Shown: positions 32,246 to 37,272 of the stretch, piece after piece
Layout of the letters: every line of letters begins with the position of its first letter
How positions within the stretch are numbered: position 1 is the first letter of the stretch
Assembly: GCA_002367235.1 (NCBI GenBank)
Contig: DFBC01000069.1
Location: 1 to 37,272, forward strand
Origin: Cellvibrionales bacterium UBA3090
GTDB lineage: Bacteria; Pseudomonadota; Gammaproteobacteria; Pseudomonadales; Porticoccaceae
Direction: 5' to 3'
Length of the DNA: 37,272 bases
Translations under genes and position numbers: made by a program
Notes under the pieces: generated by a model
Database searches by the model: none
Told to the model about the DNA's origin: nothing
What the model saw: the letters and a program-made list of their open reading frames with translations, nothing else

Positions 32246-32607
32246 TGGTTGTCAGCCTCAGATTTAAGCGATTTTTTTAATAATAGCGCCATCAAGAAAG
32301 CTGTGGCCATCATTGTTGTCAGTGTGGCCAGAAGAATCACCCCGGCTACTGCAAGCCACTGGTTGGTTTCTATGGAGGATAAAAAGAAAAAGCCTACGCA
32401 GGCTGGAATAAACATCAGTGAGAGCCAGCGAATCAGAAAATGACCGGCCTCACCAAGCCATACTGGCAGCTCTATCCTACTCAGTTGAAGAGCTAAAAAC
32501 AGCAGCAGCATGCCGACAACTGGCCCAGGTATCGGTGCGCCACTGAAATAAACTGCCGCTTCTCCAATGCCTTGAAATAGAAGTAGCGTTAATAGCCCTC
32601 GTAGCAT
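32242..32607 (-). CDS. lrgA: LrgA/CidA-family holin-like protein
   Basis: The 121-residue protein has four predicted membrane helices and the family motifs IPGPVVGMLLLF and the FIPACVGFF segment. It starts one base after the dsbB stop and overlaps lrgB, so dsbB-lrgA-lrgB form one leftward transcript. The direct function (holin-like, or part of a metabolite transporter) is not decided by sequence. Confidence 0.92.
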   Translation of the reverse strand: MLRGLLTLLLFQGIGEAAVYFSGAPIPGPVVGMLLLFLALQLSRIELPVWLGEAGHFLIRWLSLMFIPACVGFFFLSSIETNQWLAVAGVILLATLTTMMATAFLMALLLKKSLKSEADNQ

Positions 32608-32608
32608 A

Positions 32609-33085
32609 TTAGTGTTTACGAATAATGAGTGAGAAGCTTAGCAGGGCAAGAAAGAGAAAGGCTAGCAGCGTCCACCCTGGAATACTGAGGTTAAGAAATG
32701 TCCACTGAACTTCTGCACAGTTACCATCACCTCGCAGCAGCATGCCTAATGCCTCGCTGAAGTTGAATGCATCAAAAAGATATTCAGCTGGTGGGCCACA
32801 GGCCGGAACCTGATCTTCGGGAAGACTTTGAAGCCAAAGCTGCTTGGCAGAGAAAAATCCACCACCGAGCGAGCTGGCTGTCATAAGAAATCCATAGATC
32901 TTCAAACCATGGTTTTGCAGTAGTGCCAATAAGGCAAACATTCCCGTGATGATAATAAAGGCCCGCTGGGTGATACAGAGATAGCATGGGTTGAGCTCCA
33001 TGACATGCTGCATATAAAGAGCAACGGCAATAAGACCATTACAGATAAGAAAAATTAATAGATTGGTCTGTCTGCCTTTCAGCAT
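32609..33085 (-). CDS. dsbB: Disulfide bond formation protein DsbB
   Basis: DsbB reoxidises DsbA and passes electrons to quinones. The 158-residue protein has four membrane helices and both periplasmic cysteine pairs: Cys34-Cys37 in NPCYLC and Cys96/Cys123 in the second loop. GGAG lies 8 bases before the ATG. The position near rsd recalls the dsbH-algQ arrangement of Pseudomonas, with lrgAB placed between. Confidence 0.95.
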   Translation of the reverse strand: MLKGRQTNLLIFLICNGLIAVALYMQHVMELNPCYLCITQRAFIIITGMFALLALLQNHGLKIYGFLMTASSLGGGFFSAKQLWLQSLPEDQVPACGPPAEYLFDAFNFSEALGMLLRGDGNCAEVQWTFLNLSIPGWTLLAFLFLALLSFSLIIRKH

Positions 33086-33225
33086 TTTTTCATCTCCATC
33101 GCAAACGTGGGAAAGGTTCTAGCAAGGTCAGTACATTAAGGCGATGCCGGTGGCTGGGTCAAGGCTGGTGCGCCTATCTTTGAGGGCCCATGGTCATTAA
33201 GGGGATACAAAAGGGTAGTGAGTAT

Positions 33226-33238
33226 CAGCTTTAAGCTG
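33226..33238. repeat. Short perfect inverted repeat in the dsbB/exported-protein gap
   Basis: CAGCTT and AAGCTG flank a single T. It lies about 115 bases upstream of the 33352 start in a 266-base divergent gap that otherwise shows no recognised gene. It could be an operator; nothing more supports that. Confidence 0.25.
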
Positions 33239-33351
33239 TGTAAAATGAACGGTTGATTCGTGTTGAACTAGAAAGTAGGGTTGCGGTCAATGTACGCATC
33301 GGTTCACCGCGCTGTTCTTACAGCACTTTATTTAGGTTACAGGACAAAAAA

Positions 33352-33810
33352 ATGTTACGACGCTTGGGTTTTCTAGTTTCTATCTTCCTTTTCTTCCCTT
33401 CAGCCTTCTCTTATGCAGAACTAGGTAGTATGGGTAGCTTTCATGGCTCAATGAGTGGTGCACATAATCAATCGACGAGATCAATGAGGATTATTGATGA
33501 GCAGTATGAGAAGGGAAAGGCTATTTATCTGGGTAGAAATCGTGAGATAGGAAAATTAAAGCTCTGTCTTCACTCTGGTGATGACAATGTCAAAGTAAAA
33601 AGAGCAACGCTCAAACCCTTTAAAGGCACTACGACGAATAATCTGATTAACAACCTTCGCAACTGTGATCAACCGGAGGCCGTGGTATTTGAACAACTGG
33701 GTAAAATGCACACGTCACATCTGGTTTACTATTTGAACCGTCGTTTTAAGTTGGAGCTTACTGAGCACGCTCAGTCCGTTATTGCCGTACCTGGTAGAAG
33801 AACGCGATAA
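33352..33810 (+). CDS. Hypothetical exported protein
   Basis: The 152-residue protein has a clear signal peptide (residues 1-23, MLRRLGFLVSIFLFFPSAFS, cleavage near SYA). The mature part is basic and contains two cysteines (in LKLCLHS and LRNCDQ) that could form a disulfide, and a C-terminal segment VYYLNRRFKLEL. No CXXCH heme site or known domain was recognised. ATG 33352 has AGGA 7 bases upstream; a reading from 33253 would bury the signal peptide. Confidence 0.75.
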   Translation: MLRRLGFLVSIFLFFPSAFSYAELGSMGSFHGSMSGAHNQSTRSMRIIDEQYEKGKAIYLGRNREIGKLKLCLHSGDDNVKVKRATLKPFKGTTTNNLINNLRNCDQPEAVVFEQLGKMHTSHLVYYLNRRFKLELTEHAQSVIAVPGRRTR

Positions 33811-33823
33811 GCATTAACCGGAT

Positions 33824-33843
33824 CAGACGATAGCCTGATCACC
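33824..33843. repeat. Hairpin after the exported-protein gene
   Basis: GATCAG (33824-33829) and CTGATC (33838-33843) pair around 8 bases, shortly after the stop at 33810. No T-run follows, so it is at best a weak 3' end. The rest of the 229-base gap to acpH shows no convincing gene. Confidence 0.35.
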
Positions 33844-34039
33844 CCCATATTGTGCGATAAAAATATTGGTTATGCCTCTCTGCAGTCTAAGAGGGGCGAC
33901 TGTTAAACCTCGTAGTAAGTGTATTGTGGATAACATATCTAGAGGCCGGTACGCCTTAGGGTCGACCATTAAACATTTGCTTTTATGATTGCGATGAGAA
34001 ACAGGAGTTACCGTAAGGTGCCGGTTTTTTGTATTGCTT

Positions 34040-34633
34040 TCAGTTAAGTGCTTGCTGTGATCTTTGGTGGCCGGCAAATGCAATCATTTGTGGAAAGACT
34101 CGAGAAAATTCTTCCCCTAACAAAGAATAGTCTCTGAGTAATTGTGGGAATGCTTTATCTAGCTGGATCGAAGTGCGGAAGCGCTGACCTACTCTCTCAA
34201 TAATGTGTTCAATGTTGTCGATTTGAGCATAACATTCAAGCCACTTTACCTTTGGCGCGACTTCGCTAAATCGCTTGGCAGCGGGTGGCAGGTGTTCGCT
34301 ATATTCGGGCAGGATTTGGTAAAAGTGTTGGCAATAGGTTTCCAGGCTTTGGCTGTGAAATGTGGACCAGTTGGCTGCCAGGAAGTGGTCATAACAAATA
34401 TCAATCAATATGCCGCCAAAACGCCTATAGGGAGGCTCGATTCTGGTGATGGCACGCCTTACATCGGGGAGAGAATCGGTAAACACATCAATTTTTCGAT
34501 GGAGTTTTATGCCCGCCTCTATTGCATCGGGAAGATTCCCCTGTAGGGGGCCTTTAACAAAATCACCCAGTAACCCGCCGACCATCGTTTCTGGACAGTC
34601 TCCGGATAGATAGATGTGGGCGAGATAATTCAC
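34040..34633 (-). CDS. acpH: Acyl carrier protein phosphodiesterase (ACP hydrolase)
   Basis: AcpH removes the phosphopantetheine arm from acyl carrier protein. The 197-residue protein of the DUF479 family has MNYLAHIYLS, GGLLGDFVKG, KLHRKID and the ICYDHFLA segment, whose histidines and aspartates are the likely metal ligands of its HD-like fold. The start is GTG at 34633, overlapping the gshA stop as GTGA, so the two genes are coupled. Confidence 0.93.
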   Translation of the reverse strand: MNYLAHIYLSGDCPETMVGGLLGDFVKGPLQGNLPDAIEAGIKLHRKIDVFTDSLPDVRRAITRIEPPYRRFGGILIDICYDHFLAANWSTFHSQSLETYCQHFYQILPEYSEHLPPAAKRFSEVAPKVKWLECYAQIDNIEHIIERVGQRFRTSIQLDKAFPQLLRDYSLLGEEFSRVFPQMIAFAGHQRSQQALN

Positions 34634-36216
34634 AATGCAAAATTGTACTGTTGGTAATAGCTGGTAAGAAACTCATCAAAAGACTGGCTATCGGAAGCTT
34701 CAATCTGCTGCTGTTGCCTCAATGAGTCTGCGGCCATCATGTTGTATCGCTGGGTAATTTCTGGTGGCAATTCCTTATTTAGAAAGTACTTCTTGTGTTC
34801 GATAGCATGGTTCATCGCTACCCTGAAATAGGTTTGCCCCGTGTCTTCCATTTCCTTAAGAATGCGTGCAGAAGGTGTTAGAGAGGGATCATCGAGCAAA
34901 GGCGCCAGTTTGTTCAGCGTATTTTCATAACGGTCAGTTTGGTTGTGTTGGTCTAGCAGTTGGGCCACTGGCTTCATTTCTTCAAACAGGGCATGGCTCC
35001 AGGCCAGAAAAGAACGATCGCCCTGGTGATCATGTAGTATTAATTCGGGGTCGCGCCCCCGACACACCATCAGTCGTTGGTTCTCCAGAATATTTCGGTA
35101 TTCCCGATTGTCCGTAGGCGGACTCTTGGATAACAGGCAGGTCAACAGGAAGATATCCATAAAGTCCATCTGTAGGCGGTCGATGCCCAGCGGTTGAAAC
35201 GGATTGAGATCAACACAGCGGACTTCGACGTACTCAACGCCCCTCTCCCACAATGCCCGTAGCGGTGTCTCGCCAGAGTATGTTGTACGCTTTGGCCGGA
35301 CTGTGCTGTAAAACTCATTTTCGATCTGTAGCAGGTGCGGACTCAGCTGTTGGTACTCACCATTGCTGTCTTTAACACCGGCAGCCTCGTAGTCCGGGTA
35401 GGGTTCCACCAATGCATGGCGAAGGGTTTCAACATAGCTGCGAATGTCGTTATAGCAGACGATCAACTGCTCCTGTGCCTTGCTTTGGTAGCCCAGGTCG
35501 CCCATGCGCAGGGACGTAGCATTTGGCAGGTGAAGGCTATGCTCATCAGAGCCAAAAGGCACAAGTTGGTGGTCGCGCCCTTTGACAAAGCTTCGGCAGA
35601 CACTTGGCGATGCACCAAATAAATAGAGCAGCAGCCAGAAATGACGCCGGAAATTTCGGATTAAGGAAAAATAGTTTTCGGTTTTGTAGTCTTGTAGAGA
35701 TTGGCTGGAGTTTTCCTTTTTTCTAAGTATATCCAGCAGTTCATCAGGTACAGAAAAGTTATAGTGAATGCCTGCAATTGTTTGCATCAGTCTGCCGTAG
35801 CGGTGTCCTAACCCGACCCGATAAATACTTTTCATCTGCCCCACATTTGACGAACCGTATTGGCCAACCGGTATATCGCTGTCGCCACTTAATTGGCAGG
35901 GCATACTGTTCGCCCAGAGTAATTCATCGCCTATGTGGCGATAGGTGAAGCGGTGTATATCCTCGAGTGTTTGCAATACTTGAGCGGCATCGCTCGAGGG
36001 CGGTGTGATGAACTCAAGTAGTGATTCCGAGTAATCCGTTGTTATCTGTGGGTGGGTGAGGGCTGAACCGAGTGAAAGTGGATGTGGGGTTTGGGCCAAT
36101 GTTCCATTTGGCGTGACCCGCAAGCTTTCTTTCTCAATGCCTCGGGTGATCCCCGACAGCACTCGTGACTCACTGTTACTGGCCAGTACATTCAGACGGT
36201 TTTTTAATAGCGGCAA
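34630..36216 (-). CDS. gshA: Glutamate-cysteine ligase
   Basis: GshA makes gamma-glutamylcysteine, the first step of glutathione synthesis. The proteobacterial-type enzyme shows RGIEKESLRV, the DYSESLLEFITPP segment, GIHYNFSV and EVRCVDLNPF. The frame is open from 36294, but a TTG at 36216 with AAGGA 7 bases upstream gives 528 residues starting MPLLKNRLNVL, as the family does, and does not overlap the upstream small gene. acpH follows with a four-base overlap. Confidence 0.93.
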   Translation of the reverse strand: MPLLKNRLNVLASNSESRVLSGITRGIEKESLRVTPNGTLAQTPHPLSLGSALTHPQITTDYSESLLEFITPPSSDAAQVLQTLEDIHRFTYRHIGDELLWANSMPCQLSGDSDIPVGQYGSSNVGQMKSIYRVGLGHRYGRLMQTIAGIHYNFSVPDELLDILRKKENSSQSLQDYKTENYFSLIRNFRRHFWLLLYLFGASPSVCRSFVKGRDHQLVPFGSDEHSLHLPNATSLRMGDLGYQSKAQEQLIVCYNDIRSYVETLRHALVEPYPDYEAAGVKDSNGEYQQLSPHLLQIENEFYSTVRPKRTTYSGETPLRALWERGVEYVEVRCVDLNPFQPLGIDRLQMDFMDIFLLTCLLSKSPPTDNREYRNILENQRLMVCRGRDPELILHDHQGDRSFLAWSHALFEEMKPVAQLLDQHNQTDRYENTLNKLAPLLDDPSLTPSARILKEMEDTGQTYFRVAMNHAIEHKKYFLNKELPPEITQRYNMMAADSLRQQQQIEASDSQSFDEFLTSYYQQYNFAL

Positions 36217-36238
36217 AGTAATTTCCTTGTCTGGAAGA

Positions 36239-36469
36239 TCAGGCAGAGATTGTCTGCACGGGCAACACAGCGTTTCCGGCAGTATTGAGCTCACAAGAAA
36301 TCACGGTGGCTCGGAGATGGATATCCTTGGCATTGAGTTCCATGAGCTGATTCAGTACGACATCCTTGTGGGGGCTTTGAAAAAGTCGGTTTGCATCACA
36401 ACCGTTGACCCATTCCAGTGATTTGTCGAGGTATTGTTCGTGTTGGTTTTGCAGAATAAAAGCGGTCAT
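36239..36469 (-). CDS. Small conserved-looking hypothetical protein upstream of gshA
   Basis: The frame encodes 76 residues from ATG 36469 (MTAFILQNQHEQYLDKSLEW...), ending 22 bases before the proposed gshA start. Composition is that of a normal soluble protein, with regular charged and hydrophobic alternation (NQLMELNAKDIHLRATVISCEL). No family was recognised. ATG 36487 is an alternative start; neither has a strong ribosome binding site. It probably shares a transcript with gshA and acpH. Confidence 0.55.
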   Translation of the reverse strand: MTAFILQNQHEQYLDKSLEWVNGCDANRLFQSPHKDVVLNQLMELNAKDIHLRATVISCELNTAGNAVLPVQTISA

Positions 36470-36655
36470 GTGGAGCAGCTTCGCCATGCAGATTAGATCG
36501 GTTAAGTACAAGTTTATCTGAAATTACATGTCCTGGCATTGGGTAGGAGAAAACTTATAGGGCAGGAAATTCGACATAAAAGTGAAATTATTTTGCCATC
36601 AGATGGTCATGGCTCGGTCACACCATAAAAACTTCAGAATCAAAAGGTGTTTGAT

Positions 36656-37272
36656 ATGAAGGTAGCAGTATTTGGTGGAGGTTACGTCGGTTTGGTGACC
36701 AGCGCATGTCTGGCACATGTGGGACACCACGTGATATGTGTCGATCAGGATCAGCAAAAAATAGCGATGCTTCGGGAGGGCGTCTGTCCTATTTTTGAGC
36801 CAGGCCTGGAAGATTATTTGATGGATTGTCAGCGGGAAAACGTTTTGACGTTTACCGACGACCCAGCCCTAGCCATAGACCATGCTGATTTGGTGTTTAT
36901 TGCGGTGGGAACGCCCACCGATGAAGACGGCACGGCTGATACCAGCCATGTATTGGATGTGGCGAGAACACTGGGTGCGTACCTGCAAGGTTTTACCGTC
37001 GTCGCGATTAAATCAACAGTACCTGTTGGTACAGCCGATGCTGTGCGTACTGAAATACAGAAAGTCCTCGACAAGCGAGGTCATGAGGTGTCCTTTGAGG
37101 TGGCATCAAACCCTGAATTTCTTAAGGAAGGGGCTGCCATTTCAGATTTTATGAAGCCGGATCGGATTGTGGTGGGAACCAGTTCAACGCAAGTGGCAGA
37201 GATGATGAGAGAGTTGTATGCCCCATTTAACCGTAACCATGATCGCTTGATGGTGATGAATATCCGCTCATC
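36656..37272 (+). CDS. ugd: UDP-glucose 6-dehydrogenase, N-terminal part (cut by window edge)
   Basis: Ugd oxidises UDP-glucose to UDP-glucuronate for capsule, exopolysaccharide or LPS. The first 205 codons are present: the NAD site FGGGYVGLV (about 6-14), VGTPTDEDG, KSTVPVGTAD and SNPEFLKEGAAISDF, which fits the UDP-glucose/GDP-mannose dehydrogenase family; VGTPTDEDG and the EPGLE stretch favour Ugd over AlgD. AAAGGTG lies 7 bases before the ATG. The catalytic cysteine is beyond the window. Confidence 0.92.
   Translation, partial: MKVAVFGGGYVGLVTSACLAHVGHHVICVDQDQQKIAMLREGVCPIFEPGLEDYLMDCQRENVLTFTDDPALAIDHADLVFIAVGTPTDEDGTADTSHVLDVARTLGAYLQGFTVVAIKSTVPVGTADAVRTEIQKVLDKRGHEVSFEVASNPEFLKEGAAISDFMKPDRIVVGTSSTQVAEMMRELYAPFNRNHDRLMVMNIRS

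Noticed and set aside
33823..34083. Minus-strand frame of 86 codons downstream of acpH
   Set aside because: It overlaps the end of acpH, has an unnatural composition with many His, Lys and Arg and no clear start, and shows no recognisable motif.
1..37272. tRNA, rRNA, CRISPR, transposase or integrase signatures
   Set aside because: No T-loop-like GGTTCRANTCC within a cloverleaf context, no regular repeat array and no recombinase motifs were found on either strand; GGTTCGA in rpmB is coding.

Overview
The window is a stretch of chromosome from a gammaproteobacterium. Moderate G+C, densely packed genes and the conserved blocks rho-trxA-ppx-ppk, metX-metW-DUF4426-rdgB-hemW, crc-like/slmA/argB/algC/coaBC-radC-rpmB-rpmG, mutM/coaD/rsmD-ftsY-ftsE-ftsX-rpoH and FKBP/rsd/dsbB all recall Pseudomonas and the marine relatives around it (Pseudomonadales/Cellvibrionales sensu lato). 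No rRNA, tRNA, CRISPR array, transposase or prophage gene was seen. No gene-free stretch exceeds 300 bases.

Layout. Positions 1-4.4 kb hold the first codons of rho, thioredoxin, and the polyphosphate pair ppx and ppk, which converge and share their last bases. From 4.4 to 7.75 kb lies the most unusual part: a two-gene operon encoding a membrane VTT (DedA/TMEM64-like) domain fused to a MerA-like FAD disulfide oxidoreductase, followed by an arsenite methyltransferase of the animal AS3MT type. It has a good sigma70-type promoter with a perfect palindrome at the expected transcription start. From 7.75 to 11.9 kb runs the leftward metX-metW-DUF4426-rdgB-hemW group. From 12.1 to 20.2 kb come a Crc-like protein with a decayed exonuclease III active site, a coiled-coil exported protein, the leftward operon coaBC-algC-argB-slmA, where AlgC carries a membrane and periplasmic sensor-like extension, then radC and the L28/L33 ribosomal operon. 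From 20.3 to 27.9 kb come a lone ExbD, mutM, coaD, rsmD, ftsY-ftsEX, rpoH, a DUF423 membrane protein and trmB. From 27.9 to 34 kb come a tandem universal stress protein, elbB, a TIGR02444 protein, an FKBP lipoprotein, rsd, an lrgAB pair, dsbB and an unrecognised exported protein. The end holds acpH, gshA with a small unrecognised gene in front of it, and the start of a UDP-glucose dehydrogenase gene that runs off the window.

How the genes work together. Most are housekeeping: methionine, arginine, CoA and glutathione synthesis, division (FtsEX, FtsY, SlmA), repair (MutM, RadC, RdgB), heat shock and stationary-phase control (RpoH, Rsd, UspA, polyphosphate). The VTT-oxidoreductase/ArsM operon is the accessory element. 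It sits between two conserved blocks and its base composition shifts along its length, which suggests acquisition. Its likely theme is thiol-dependent metalloid (arsenic) chemistry at the membrane; the exact reaction of the fusion protein is not known from sequence.
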